64,000 nt of DNA from Sphingobium amiense (GTDB taxonomy: Bacteria > Pseudomonadota > Alphaproteobacteria > Sphingomonadales > Sphingomonadaceae), in assembly GCF_003967075.1 (NCBI RefSeq), contig NZ_AP018664.1, forward strand, positions 2,976,001 to 3,040,000. Direction: 5' to 3'. The stretch's first letter is position 1, and each line of letters opens with the position of its first letter. The translations under genes and the position numbers were made by a program. Below are positions 16,994-25,768 of this stretch, one piece after another. The notes under the pieces were generated by a model. That model had not been told where the DNA came from. It ran no database searches and worked only from the letters and a program-made list of their open reading frames with translations.

Positions 16994-18238
16994 TCAGCCG
17001 CGTTGTTCGTCCACGGCCTTTCGTCGGTTGGACACGCTAAACAGCATCAAGGCAACCGCCGATAGCAAGGCGGGCGCTGCAAAGGATGCCAGAATGTCGG
17101 TTTCGGCGATTCCGGCCTTCAGCCCCCACCCGATCAGCACGGGCGCTGCGACCGTGCCGATCCGCCCGACGCTCTTGGCCCAGCCGATCCCGGTCGACCT
17201 CAGCGCATAGGGATAGAAGGCGGCGAGCACGACATTGACCCCGCCATAAGCGCCGAGCGCGAAGAAGCCGCAGAGCGCCAGCGCCGCCCGCACCGCCAGC
17301 GCGGCAGCCGTCGAAATCAGCAGCCCGGTCGCCAGAAACAGCGCGGAAGAGATCAGCAGAAATATGACCAGCACCCGAACTGCCCCGAACCGGTCGATCA
17401 GCAGCCCGACGCACAGCGCCGCCGCGATCCCGCCGAACGAGAAGATCGTCAGCGCCACCGCCGCGAACGCCGCGTCATATCCCAGCCGCACCAGCAGCAC
17501 CGGCAGCCATGAACTGAGGCAATAGCTGATCGTCAGCAGCGCGATGAACACCAGCCACAGCATCAGCGTGCCGATCCGATAGCGGCGCGACAGCAGCGCC
17601 AGCGGACTGGCGCGCGGCACCCGCTCCCCCGCCGCCGCATCGGGATCGGGCACATCGCGCAGGAACAGCAGCGCGACGGCCGCGCTCGCCAGACAGATCG
17701 CGCCGACCGCGATCATCGCCACGCGCCAGCCGCCCAGCCCCAGAAACGCCACGGCGACCATGCCCGCCACCGCCGCGCCCAGCCCATAGCCCGTGAACAG
17801 CGCCGTGATCGCCAGACCCCGCCGCTCCACCGGAGCCACGGCCGTCACCATCGCCAGACAGCTTGGCAGGCAGCCGCCGAGGAACACGCCCGTCACCAGC
17901 CGCATCCAGAACAGGCTGCCGCCCGACATCATCAGCCCGCTCGCCGCCTGTGCAACGCCGAAACCGGCAAGGCACAGCCCCACCGTCCAGCGGTCGCCAT
18001 AGCGGGCCGCGACCGGCGGCAGGGCGATCAGCCCGATGCACTGGCCGATCAGGTTGGCCGAAAAGATCGGCCCCAGCGCCGCACTGTCGAGCCGGAGCGC
18101 CGGCGCGAATTCCGGCGCCAGCGGCCCCATGATGGTGTGGACCAGCCCGTCGAGAAAATAGACGAGCGCACAGATCCCGACCGTCAGCCACGCCGCCACC
18201 GGCGCGGCGTGGCCGGTCTGACGGGCTGGCCCGCTCAA
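16994..18238 (-). CDS. MFS transporter (organic-acid/aromatic-acid permease type)
   Basis: About 414 residues with 12 predicted membrane helices. The N-half has the signal-like VYFLDGLVHTIMGPLAPEF and RYGDRWTVGLCLAGFG (the loop 2–3 MFS motif). The pattern resembles the aromatic acid:H+ symporter group. No ATG precedes the first helix. The best start is a TTG at 18238 that overlaps the TonB receptor stop (TTTTGA). The inner-membrane permease would carry across the cytoplasmic membrane what the adjacent receptor brings through the outer membrane. The longer frame to 18694 overlaps the receptor and is rejected. Confidence 0.85.
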   Translation of the reverse strand: MSGPARQTGHAAPVAAWLTVGICALVYFLDGLVHTIMGPLAPEFAPALRLDSAALGPIFSANLIGQCIGLIALPPVAARYGDRWTVGLCLAGFGVAQAASGLMMSGGSLFWMRLVTGVFLGGCLPSCLAMVTAVAPVERRGLAITALFTGYGLGAAVAGMVAVAFLGLGGWRVAMIAVGAICLASAAVALLFLRDVPDPDAAAGERVPRASPLALLSRRYRIGTLMLWLVFIALLTISYCLSSWLPVLLVRLGYDAAFAAVALTIFSFGGIAAALCVGLLIDRFGAVRVLVIFLLISSALFLATGLLISTAAALAVRAALALCGFFALGAYGGVNVVLAAFYPYALRSTGIGWAKSVGRIGTVAAPVLIGWGLKAGIAETDILASFAAPALLSAVALMLFSVSNRRKAVDEQRG

Positions 18239-20451
18239 AACTTGCCCGACAGGCGCAACCCGTAGGTGCGCGGCGCGCGCAATGTCACCGCGACCACGCC
18301 GTTGGCCGAGTAGGACGGGTTGGGCGTGGCGTTGCTGATGACGGCCTTGTCCTCGATATTGTTGACGAAAGCGCTGATCGACAGGCTCGAATCCGCCAGC
18401 GTGTAGGTCAGCACCGCATCCGTCCGCGTCGACGATCCGGCGTGGGTTTCCGGGATATAGCTGATGTCGAGCTCGCGCCCGCTTTCGTAACGGCTGAAGA
18501 CGCTGGCGGTGATGGAATCGCCGTTTGCCAGCGGAAAACGCTGTTCGATATTGCCCGCGAACACCCATTCGGGCGACCGCAGCGCACGCAGGCCGCTGCA
18601 ATTCACCACTGTCCCGGTGATGCGGCACTGCGACGTGGCGGCGGGCGGCGCGATGGTGTTGTAGATCAGTTCCTTCACCTTGGCGTCGAGCCACTGCGCC
18701 TGAAGGCCAAGCTTTGTGGTCTGCGTCACCAGCAGTTCGGCTTCGACCTCGACGCCCCTGGTGCGCACCTGCCCGATATTTTCCGTCACCAGCACCACCG
18801 CGGGCGGCACCAGCTTCACATAGCCGAGCTGCTGGTCCTTATAATCGAGCCAGAACGCCTCGGCATTGATCTGGAGGCGATTGCCGAAAAAGCGGTTCTT
18901 GGTGCCGATGGTGTAGGCCGTCACCCGTTCCGGATCATAGGTGTTGGCGCCCGGCGGGCCGAGGAAGAAGCCGCCCGCCTTGAAGCCCGTGCCGACATTG
19001 GCGTAGACCAGCGAGCGCGGACCCGCGTCGAACTCCACGCCCGCCCGCCACGTCACCGCGTCGAATGTCAGCGACTGGTCGACCGTGAAGGCAGGCGCGC
19101 CGACCGGCACCACCGGGATCACGGGGTCCGGCCCCGGCACGTTGCGCACCGTGTAGCGCTCGCTGTCGCTGCTCTTCTTTTCCCACGTATAGCGCAGGCC
19201 GCCGGTCAGGCGCAGCGCAGGCGTCACCGCGAAGGTCAGTTGACCGAAACCCGCCGCCGTCTCGCCCGACGTGTTGATGAGCTGGTCGCTATAGGTCCGC
19301 GCCGCCGCGCTTTCGGTGTTCGACCGCGCATCCGCCTTCGTATGCAGATAATAGCCGCCGATCAGCCAGCCCAGCCGCTGTCCGGCAGGCGAAGCGAGCC
19401 GCGCTTCCATCGAAAGCTGCTCGGGCTTCTGCCGTTCCAGAATCTGAAAGCCCGCCTGCGTGCTGTTGTAGCGCAGGTCCGCCTTGCGATAGGCCGGGAT
19501 CATGGTCAGCGTGCCGAAGCCTGTATCAATGTCGATATTGGCGGCGATGCCGTAATAGTCGCTGTCGATGAACTGCGTCCGGCTCTGCGGCGCGAGCGGG
19601 GCGTAAGCGCCCGGCTGGTCCGAAAGGCTGGTCCATTTGTCGCCGTAGAAGCAGACTTGGGTGCCGCAGCGCTTGACCACGGTCGCCCCGCCGCCGCGTC
19701 CGCCCTGATGCGTATAGTCGCCGATGATGTCGATGGTGACGGCGCTCGACGGCTGGATGCGATAGGACAGGCGGGCCGCCTCGCCCGATTCATCCTCGGT
19801 CCCGTCCGAAAAAAAGCCGTCGCGCTTGACGATCTGGAAGGCGGCGCGCAGCGCGCTGTTCTCGCTGACCGGCAGGTTGATCCCGCCGGACGTCGCCACC
19901 CGCGCGTAATTGCCCACCTCCAGGTTGAAATCCATGCCGCGCTCCCCTATCCGCGCGCGGCGCGGCAGGATGTTGATCGCGCCGCCGGTCGCGTTGCGGC
20001 CATAGAGCGTACCCTGCGGGCCTTTCAGCACCTCGACGCGCTCCAGATCGTAGAACAGCCCCTGCACCGCAGTCGGCGTGGCGAGGTAGACGCCCGCCAT
20101 ATTCACCGCGATGGCGGGATCGGAAAAGGCGTTGCCGCCGAAATTGCTGACGCTGCGGATGGTGAAGACCGTATAGGGACCGGCCGCCGGCGACACCTGA
20201 AGCGCCGGGGCGACCTGCGTCAGTTGCTGTGCGGTCGTGACCCCGCGCGTCGCCAGTTGATCGCCCGACACGGCGGTGACGGACACCGCCGCGCGTTGCA
20301 GATTTTCCTCGCGCCGCTGGGCCGTGACGATGATCTCGTCCAGCCCGGTGGTCGCTCCCCCCTGCGGCGCGGCATCCTGCGCCTGCGCGACGCCGCACGC
20401 CATGGCGAGGCTCGTGCCTGCGAGCAGCAGCGTCATAAGCCGATTGGACAT
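18235..20451 (-). CDS. TonB-dependent receptor
   Basis: The 738-residue outer-membrane receptor has a signal peptide (ending VAQAQ), a TonB-box-like DEIIVTAQRREEN, a plug domain with KGPQGTLYGRNATGGAINI, and a C-terminal beta-barrel ending in an aromatic residue (RLSGKF). These features are those of the large sphingomonad receptor set used for uptake of scarce organic compounds. ATG 20451 has AGAGGA directly upstream; the in-frame ATG at 20469 lacks this. It follows the BKACE gene after 86 nt and overlaps the MFS start. The substrate is unknown; siderophore receptors share the same fold. Confidence 0.93.
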   Translation of the reverse strand: MSNRLMTLLLAGTSLAMACGVAQAQDAAPQGGATTGLDEIIVTAQRREENLQRAAVSVTAVSGDQLATRGVTTAQQLTQVAPALQVSPAAGPYTVFTIRSVSNFGGNAFSDPAIAVNMAGVYLATPTAVQGLFYDLERVEVLKGPQGTLYGRNATGGAINILPRRARIGERGMDFNLEVGNYARVATSGGINLPVSENSALRAAFQIVKRDGFFSDGTEDESGEAARLSYRIQPSSAVTIDIIGDYTHQGGRGGGATVVKRCGTQVCFYGDKWTSLSDQPGAYAPLAPQSRTQFIDSDYYGIAANIDIDTGFGTLTMIPAYRKADLRYNSTQAGFQILERQKPEQLSMEARLASPAGQRLGWLIGGYYLHTKADARSNTESAAARTYSDQLINTSGETAAGFGQLTFAVTPALRLTGGLRYTWEKKSSDSERYTVRNVPGPDPVIPVVPVGAPAFTVDQSLTFDAVTWRAGVEFDAGPRSLVYANVGTGFKAGGFFLGPPGANTYDPERVTAYTIGTKNRFFGNRLQINAEAFWLDYKDQQLGYVKLVPPAVVLVTENIGQVRTRGVEVEAELLVTQTTKLGLQAQWLDAKVKELIYNTIAPPAATSQCRITGTVVNCSGLRALRSPEWVFAGNIEQRFPLANGDSITASVFSRYESGRELDISYIPETHAGSSTRTDAVLTYTLADSSLSISAFVNNIEDKAVISNATPNPSYSANGVVAVTLRAPRTYGLRLSGKF

Positions 20452-20508
20452 ATCCTCTCCCTCTCTCATATTTTCTTGTTTGCCTATCGGCTTTGCCCGT
20501 TTGTTTCT

Positions 20509-20526
20509 GTCCTTCACGCGAAGGAC
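20509..20526 (-). other. Intercistronic hairpin between BKACE and receptor genes
   Basis: GTCCTTC (20509–20515) and GAAGGAC (20520–20526) form a 7-bp stem with a 4-nt loop. There is no T-tract on the minus strand, so it is not an intrinsic terminator. It could stabilise or separate the mRNA parts. Confidence 0.45.
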
Positions 20527-20537
20527 ACAGGCGAACC

Positions 20538-21440
20538 TCAGGGGCGGAGGCCGAACCGCGCCCGCGCCTCGTCCACGCTCGCGGGCCGCGCGCCGTAGAT
20601 TTTCGCGATCTCCACCGCCGCGCGCACCATGTCGGTATTGTCGCGGGCGACCGATCCGTCGGGCAGGTGGATGCTGTCCTCCAGCCCGACGCGGACCAGA
20701 TCGCATCCCATCGCCAGCCCCAGCGTGACGAAGCGGAACATGTCGTGGCCCGTCGCGGTCACGCCGACGATGGCCTTGGGGAACAGCCGCAACCCTTCGT
20801 CGATCGAGAAGATCACATTCCGCGCGATGGCCGGGGTCGCGCCGAAGCCGCCGCCGTGGAGCAGCCAGATATTGTCCCGCTCGCGGTCGAATATCCCCTC
20901 ATTGGCGTAGCGCATCAGCCGATGGAGCGCGCTCGCCTCCACCACTTCATATTCCAGCGCCGATCCGCGCTCATACACCGCCCTGATCGTGCTCTTGAGC
21001 AGTTCGGGCGAGTTCACATAGGGGGTTTCGCCCGGATAATTGCCGCCCGGATTGTAGAAGTCGGCCGAACCGGCTGCGATGCCGAACAGATCCTGCGGCG
21101 GGTCTATGCCGAGGATGCCCAGCCGCTCCTCGTCGGACGGCCAGTGCAACTGGCCGGTGGCCGGATCGCGGCGCACGCCGATGCCGTTGGTGGTCTGGAT
21201 CAGGATCGGCGAGCGCGCCCGGATCTCGCGGATGGTTTCGGCATAGATCGCCTTGTCGCCGCTGTTCCGGCCATTTTTGTCGCGCGCGTGGAAATGCACC
21301 ATCGCTGCGCCCGCTTCATAGGCGCGCGCCGCCGCTTCGCCGATCTCGGCAGGCTGTTTCGGCACGACGCAGCCGTCGCGATCCTGCTGCATGCCGCCGT
21401 TGACGGCGACTGTGATAATGACCTTGTTGTCGGGTAACAT
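20538..21440 (-). CDS. BKACE family beta-keto acid cleavage enzyme (DUF849)
   Basis: This 300-residue TIM-barrel protein has the family zinc-site motif MVHFHARDKNG, the start KVIITVAVNGG, the GGGFGATP loop and VGLEDSIHLPDG near the C-terminus. BKACE enzymes, such as 3-keto-5-aminohexanoate cleavage enzyme, condense a beta-keto acid with acetyl-CoA to give acetoacetate and a shortened acyl-CoA. It is the first gene of the five-gene operon and has a GGGAGAGG Shine-Dalgarno. The family spans many substrates set by a few pocket residues, so the actual one is open. Confidence 0.92.
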   Translation of the reverse strand: MLPDNKVIITVAVNGGMQQDRDGCVVPKQPAEIGEAAARAYEAGAAMVHFHARDKNGRNSGDKAIYAETIREIRARSPILIQTTNGIGVRRDPATGQLHWPSDEERLGILGIDPPQDLFGIAAGSADFYNPGGNYPGETPYVNSPELLKSTIRAVYERGSALEYEVVEASALHRLMRYANEGIFDRERDNIWLLHGGGFGATPAIARNVIFSIDEGLRLFPKAIVGVTATGHDMFRFVTLGLAMGCDLVRVGLEDSIHLPDGSVARDNTDMVRAAVEIAKIYGARPASVDEARARFGLRP

Positions 21441-21493
21441 TCACGCCTCTCCCAATTTCTGCGAACCGGGTTAGCGGGCGGCGGCGGGGCGGT

Positions 21494-21515
21494 CTGTCCT
21501 GCGACAAAGGGACAG
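21494..21515. promoter_or_regulatory. 22-bp dyad upstream of the catabolic operon (candidate LuxR-type operator)
   Basis: CTGTCC-N10-GGACAG is a perfect 6-bp dyad about 54 nt upstream of the BKACE start. A second inverted pair (TTCTGCG at 21457–21463, CGCAGAA at 21522–21528) brackets it. LuxR-type sites are dyads of about 20 bp. The assignment to the operon's own LuxR regulator is inference. Confidence 0.45.
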
Positions 21516-21524
21516 GGCTTGCGC

Positions 21525-21566
21525 AGAAAAGAAAGGGGCCGGGCGAACCCCCGTCCGCCCGGCCCC
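21525..21566 (-). terminator. Rho-independent terminator of ilvE (minus strand)
   Basis: A perfect 11-bp stem (21535–21545 with 21556–21566, 10-nt loop) is followed on the minus strand by TTTCTTTTCT. It ends the ilvE transcript and insulates the downstream BKACE operon. Confidence 0.9.
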
Positions 21567-21594
21567 CGATGCCGTTACCGCGAAGCGCGCCCTG

Positions 21595-22686
21595 TCAGAG
21601 CGTATAAACCCAGCCCGCCGGATCGGCGACCGTCCCGCGCTGGATGCCCGTCAGCTCGGCGCGCAGGCCTTCCGTCACGATCCCGCCGTCGCCATTGCCG
21701 ATGGTGAAGTCGCCGCTCGCGCTCTTGACCGTGCCAATGGGCGTCACCACCGCCGCCGTCCCGCAGGCGAAGGCCTCGCGCAGCCGTCCGCTGCCCGCAT
21801 CCGCGCGCCACTGGGCAAAGCTGTAGGGTTCCTCGCGCACGTCATGGCCCTTGGCGCGGGCCAGCCGGATCACGGAATCGCGGGTGATGCCCGGCAGGAT
21901 CGTGCCGGTCAGCGGCGGCGTGATGATCGACCCGTCCTCCATCACGAAGAAGACGTTCATGCCGCCCAGTTCCTCGACCCACTTATTCTCGGCGGCGTCG
22001 AGGAAGACGACCTGATCGCATCCATTGTCGATGGCTTCGGATTGCGCGACGAGGCTGGCGGCATAATTGCCGCCGCATTTGGCCGCGCCCGTGCCGCCCC
22101 GCGCCGCGCGTGTGAAATGCTCCGAAACCCAGAGCGTCACCGCCTTCTTACCGCCCTTGAAATAGGCGCCTGCGGGCGAAGCGATCACGCAGAAGATATA
22201 CTCCTTGGCCGGGCGCACGCCCAGAAACGTCTCGCTCGCGAACATGAACGGGCGCAGATAGAGCGTCCCCTCCCCGCCGGGAATCCAGTCGCCGTCGATC
22301 CGGGCCAGTTCGGTGCAGGCTTCAAGGAACAGATCTTCGGGAAGGATCGGCATCGCCATCCGTTCGGCGGAAACGGTGAAGCGGCGGGCATTTTCTTCCG
22401 GACGGAACATGGCGATCCGCCCGTCCCCCAGCCGGTATGCCTTCATGCCCTCGAAAATCTCCTGCGCATAATGAAGCACGGCGCAGGCCGGGTCCATTTC
22501 GAACGGCTTGCGCGGCTCGACCTTGTGGCTGTGCCAGCCCTGCCCGTCGGTGTAGCGGATCGTCACCATATGATCGGTGAAGATCCGCCCGAAACCAGGG
22601 TCTTCCAGCAGTACGGCGCGCTCGTTCGCCGCTACCGCCTGGCTGTTGCGGGTGACGGTGAAGCGCGACTTCTGCTCGGCGGCCAT
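21595..22686 (-). CDS. ilvE: Branched-chain amino acid aminotransferase
   Basis: The 363-residue class IV PLP aminotransferase is of the long (BCAT2-like) type. It has [26 protein letters not shown], and the PLP lysine K203 in [11 protein letters not shown], followed by [10 protein letters not shown]. It transfers the amino group between glutamate and Leu/Ile/Val in the cytoplasm, using the glutamate pool fed by gltBD. The start has AAGGAG seven nt upstream. A strong terminator follows, so it is monocistronic. It diverges from a threonine aldolase gene. Confidence 0.95.
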   Translation of the reverse strand: MAAEQKSRFTVTRNSQAVAANERAVLLEDPGFGRIFTDHMVTIRYTDGQGWHSHKVEPRKPFEMDPACAVLHYAQEIFEGMKAYRLGDGRIAMFRPEENARRFTVSAERMAMPILPEDLFLEACTELARIDGDWIPGGEGTLYLRPFMFASETFLGVRPAKEYIFCVIASPAGAYFKGGKKAVTLWVSEHFTRAARGGTGAAKCGGNYAASLVAQSEAIDNGCDQVVFLDAAENKWVEELGGMNVFFVMEDGSIITPPLTGTILPGITRDSVIRLARAKGHDVREEPYSFAQWRADAGSGRLREAFACGTAAVVTPIGTVKSASGDFTIGNGDGGIVTEGLRAELTGIQRGTVADPAGWVYTL

Positions 22687-22750
22687 GGTGAGTCTCCTTG
22701 TTCTGGCTCGAAGGCGCCGCCTATGTCACAGAGTGGCGCGCGAAACAATG

Positions 22751-22767
22751 GGTCATCTATACTGACC
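22751..22767. promoter_or_regulatory. Inverted repeat in the ilvE/aldolase divergent region
   Basis: GGTCA-N7-TGACC is a perfect 5-bp dyad in an AT-richer stretch, about 65 nt upstream of ilvE. It could be an operator for ilvE or the divergent gene. The short arms make chance possible. Confidence 0.3.
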
Positions 22768-22844
22768 TATTTGGCGGCGATTAGAGCCAGCGATCCCGCG
22801 CTGGCCTCTTCCCGCTGCCCTGCCGCCCCGCTATCGCATCGCCC

Positions 22845-23861
22845 ATGCATTTCTTCTCCGACAACACCACCCCCGTTTCTCCGCAGGTCATGGCCGCCAT
22901 CGCCGCTGCCGACCGCGCCGACCATGGCTATGACGGCGATGCATGGAGCGCGCGGCTCGACGCGGCCTTTTCCACGCTGTTCGAAACCGATGTGAAGGCG
23001 CTCTGGGTGGCGAGCGGGACGGCGGCGAACTGCATCGCGCTGGCGACGCTCTGCCCGCCCTATGGCGGCATCCTCACGCATGAAGAGGCGCATATCGTCA
23101 CCGACGAAGGCGGCGCGCCCGGCTTCTTCACCCACGGCGCGACGCTGATGACGCTGCCCGGCGAAGGCGCGAAGCTGACCCCCGATGCCGTCGCGGCGAA
23201 GCTCGCCGCCATGCGGTCCGGCGTGCATCAGTCTCCCCCGCGCGCGCTCAGCATCACGCAGGCGACCGAATATGGCCGCGCCTACACACCCGCCGAGGTG
23301 GCGGCGCTGGGCGACCTTGCCCGCACGCACGGCATCGGCTTCCACATGGACGGCGCGCGCTTCGCCAATGCCGTCGCGCATCTGGGCTGCGCGCCCGCCG
23401 ATGTGACATGGCGCGCGGGCGTCGATGCGCTGTCCTTCGGCTGCGTCAAAAATGGCGGCATGATCGGCGAAGCCCTGCTCTATTTCGGCCCCGATGCCGC
23501 CGCCCGCGCCGCCGAAGCGAAGCGCTGGCGCAAACGGTCGGGCCATCTCTTCTCCAAGGGCCGCTATCTCGCAGCCCAGCTTCTCGCCATGGTGGAGGGC
23601 GGCCTGTGGCTCGCCAACGCCCGCGCCGCCAATGAAGCCGCGCAGGCGCTGGCCGCCGCCATTCCCGCGCGCCTGCTCCATCCCGTCGAAGCTAACGAGC
23701 TGTTCGTCCGCCTGACCGCCGGAGAAGCCGCGCAGCTTCGGAGCGACGGCTTCGACTTCTACGACTGGGGCGAAGGCGCGGTCCGCCTCGTCACCAACTG
23801 GTCGCAGGATGCGGCGAGCGTCGCGCCCCTCGCCGCCGCGCTGAAAGCGCTCGATCCATGA
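22845..23861 (+). CDS. Low-specificity L-threonine aldolase family protein
   Basis: The 338-residue PLP enzyme (beta-eliminating lyase fold) has FFSDNTTPVSPQV at the start, the SGTAANCIAL cofactor loop, HMDGARFANA (D169, R172) and the Schiff-base lysine K202 in SFGCVKNGGM. It cleaves threonine/allo-threonine to glycine and acetaldehyde. CTATCG sits 8 nt before the ATG and there is no Shine-Dalgarno, a layout shared with several genes here. The DMT transporter gene overlaps its end (ATGA), suggesting a coupled amino-acid metabolite exporter. Confidence 0.9.
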   Translation: MHFFSDNTTPVSPQVMAAIAAADRADHGYDGDAWSARLDAAFSTLFETDVKALWVASGTAANCIALATLCPPYGGILTHEEAHIVTDEGGAPGFFTHGATLMTLPGEGAKLTPDAVAAKLAAMRSGVHQSPPRALSITQATEYGRAYTPAEVAALGDLARTHGIGFHMDGARFANAVAHLGCAPADVTWRAGVDALSFGCVKNGGMIGEALLYFGPDAAARAAEAKRWRKRSGHLFSKGRYLAAQLLAMVEGGLWLANARAANEAAQALAAAIPARLLHPVEANELFVRLTAGEAAQLRSDGFDFYDWGEGAVRLVTNWSQDAASVAPLAAALKALDP

Positions 23862-24766
23862 GCGGGCGGCAGGGCGGGATCGTCGTCCCGTTCGCGCTCG
23901 TCACGCTCATCTGGGGCTCGACCTGGATCGTCATCCGCGACCAGATCGGCAGCGTTCCGGCAAGCTGGTCGGTCTGTTACCGTTTCGCGCTGGCGGGCGT
24001 CGCCATGGCGATCTTCGCACGGATGCGCCGCGTGCCGCTGTCGCTCGGGGCGCCCGGTTTCGCCTTCGCCACCGCGGTCGGCGTGACCCAGTTCGTCATG
24101 AACTTCAACTTCGTCTATCGCGCCGAACATTTTCTGACCTCGGGCGTGGTCGCGGCGATCTATGCGATGCTGCTCATCCCCAATTCGATTCTGGCCTTCC
24201 TCTTCTTCCGCCAGCCGGTCAGCCGCGCGTTCATCGGCGGATCGGTCGTCGCGGTCGCGGGCATCGTCATGATGCTGATCCACGAATATCATGCCTCGAC
24301 GGACCAGACGGGCGCGGTCGCTCCCGCACTGGTGCTGCTGGGTGCGGGCTTCGCACTTGCGGGTCTGCTGAGCGCATCGGCCTCGAACGTCATGCAGGGA
24401 ACGCAGATCGCGCGGCGGCTCCCGATGGTGGCGGTGCTGGCATGGGCGATGCTGATCGGCGCGGCGTTCAACGCGGCGCTGGCATGGGCAACGGTCGGCC
24501 CCCCGGTCCTCGATCCGCGCCCCGGTTTCCTGCTGGGCGTCGCATGGCTGGGCATCGCCGGATCGGTCGTCACCTTCCCGCTCTATTTCACGCTGATTCA
24601 GCGCATGGGCGCGGGCCGCGCCGCCTATATCAACGTGCTGGTTCCCGTTATCGCGATGCTCATCTCGACGCTGGTGGAGGGCTATCGCTGGTCGCCCTTG
24701 GCGGCGGCAGGCGCGCTGCTCGCGGTAGCGGGCATGGCCGTCGCCCTGCGCGCCAAGGCGGCCTAG
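23858..24766 (+). CDS. DMT family transporter (EamA domains)
   Basis: The 302-residue inner-membrane protein has ten predicted helices in two EamA repeats. The first repeat begins VTLIWGSTWIVIRDQIG and the second includes FTLIQRMGAGRAAYINVLVPV, both typical of drug/metabolite exporters such as RhaT/YdcZ-type permeases. It overlaps the threonine aldolase gene by 4 nt, so translation is likely coupled. Substrate unknown; amino-acid or amine export would fit the neighbour. Confidence 0.88.
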   Translation: MSGRQGGIVVPFALVTLIWGSTWIVIRDQIGSVPASWSVCYRFALAGVAMAIFARMRRVPLSLGAPGFAFATAVGVTQFVMNFNFVYRAEHFLTSGVVAAIYAMLLIPNSILAFLFFRQPVSRAFIGGSVVAVAGIVMMLIHEYHASTDQTGAVAPALVLLGAGFALAGLLSASASNVMQGTQIARRLPMVAVLAWAMLIGAAFNAALAWATVGPPVLDPRPGFLLGVAWLGIAGSVVTFPLYFTLIQRMGAGRAAYINVLVPVIAMLISTLVEGYRWSPLAAAGALLAVAGMAVALRAKAA

Positions 24767-24909
24767 CGGGGCTGGATACGGCCCTTGACGGCGTTCACCC
24801 GGTCGATGAGGCTGGCGATCGGGACCGCGCCTTGCACGGCTCCCACAGGGCCGGACAGGCTGGTCATGCGCTGGCGCACGGCGGCGAAATTCTTGTCGAA
24901 GCGGGTCAT
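24763..24909 (-). CDS. Possible small protein (48 aa)
   Basis: A 48-codon frame reads MTRFDKNFAAVRQRMTSLSG and ends VKGRIQPR, basic at both ends with a central hydrophobic stretch. Its stop overlaps the DMT stop in the shared palindrome CTAG. The composition looks protein-like and it fills most of the gap between the DMT and SDR genes. There is only a weak AGAAG upstream. No family recognised. Confidence 0.4.
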   Translation of the reverse strand: MTRFDKNFAAVRQRMTSLSGPVGAVQGAVPIASLIDRVNAVKGRIQPR

Positions 24910-24965
24910 GTGCCGCTTCTGCCGATTCCATGGTTAACAGCGCGTAAACCACGTGCCGACCTGCG

Positions 24966-25760
24966 TCACAGGCATGCCCGCAGCCCTTCTGCAAAGGTCG
25001 GATAAGCCGGCCGCCACCCCAGCAGCCGCTTCGCCCGCCCGTTCGCGACGCGCCGGTTTTCGGCATAGAAGCCCCGCGCCATCGGCGTCAGCGCCGCCTC
25101 CTCCATGGATTGCAGCGGCGGCCATGGCGCGCCCAGCAGGTCGCATGCCGCCTCGATCACGCAGTTCTGCGAACAGGGCAGGTCGTCGGCCAGATTATAG
25201 GTGCCCGGCGGTCCGTCGAACGACGCGATCACACCCGCGACGATGTCGTCCACATGCACCCGGCTGAAGACCTGTCCGGGCAGGTCGATGCGATGCGCGC
25301 GGCCTTCCCGCACCCGGTCCAGCGCGGATCGCCCCGGCCCGTAGATGCCCGGCAGGCGAAAGCGCCGCATATCGGGGCGCAGCGCTCCCCAGTCCTCGTC
25401 CGCCCGCGCCCGCGCGCTGCGCCGTCCCGCGCCCGTAGGGCTGCTCTCATCCACCCACGCGCCGCCCGCATCGCCATAGACGCCAGTGGAGGACAGATAG
25501 CCGCTCCAGACCGCCGGGGCAGCGGCAAGGGCGTCGCCATAGCGCGCCAGCACCGGATCGCCATCGCCTTCGGGCGGCACGGAGGAAAGAATATGGCTCG
25601 CCCCGGCAATCGCCGCGCGCACCGCGTGGTCGTCACCGAACGCCAGCACATCCGGCCCCGCCGTCCGCCGCACGCCCGTCACCCGCCAGCCCTCGCCCCG
25701 CAACCGCTCCGCCAGCCGCCCGGCGGTATAGCCCAGCCCAAGGATCAGCATAGCCGGCAT
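24966..25760 (-). CDS. NAD-dependent epimerase/dehydratase-like SDR protein (YeeZ-like)
   Basis: This 264-residue Rossmann protein starts MLILGLGYTAGRLAERL (GxGxxA dinucleotide motif) and has YLSSTGVYGD, RLPGIYGPGRSALD and FSRVHVDDIV, all typical of extended SDRs of the YeeZ group, whose catalytic role is unclear. It is separated from sufA by only 8 nt on the same strand and may be the last member of the suf transcript, although no Fe-S role is known for it. Confidence 0.8.
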   Translation of the reverse strand: MPAMLILGLGYTAGRLAERLRGEGWRVTGVRRTAGPDVLAFGDDHAVRAAIAGASHILSSVPPEGDGDPVLARYGDALAAAPAVWSGYLSSTGVYGDAGGAWVDESSPTGAGRRSARARADEDWGALRPDMRRFRLPGIYGPGRSALDRVREGRAHRIDLPGQVFSRVHVDDIVAGVIASFDGPPGTYNLADDLPCSQNCVIEAACDLLGAPWPPLQSMEEAALTPMARGFYAENRRVANGRAKRLLGWRPAYPTFAEGLRACL

Positions 25761-25768
25761 GGCGGGCG

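Noticed and set aside
18239..18694. N-terminal extension of the MFS frame
   Set aside because: It overlaps the TonB receptor coding sequence and contains no membrane helix.
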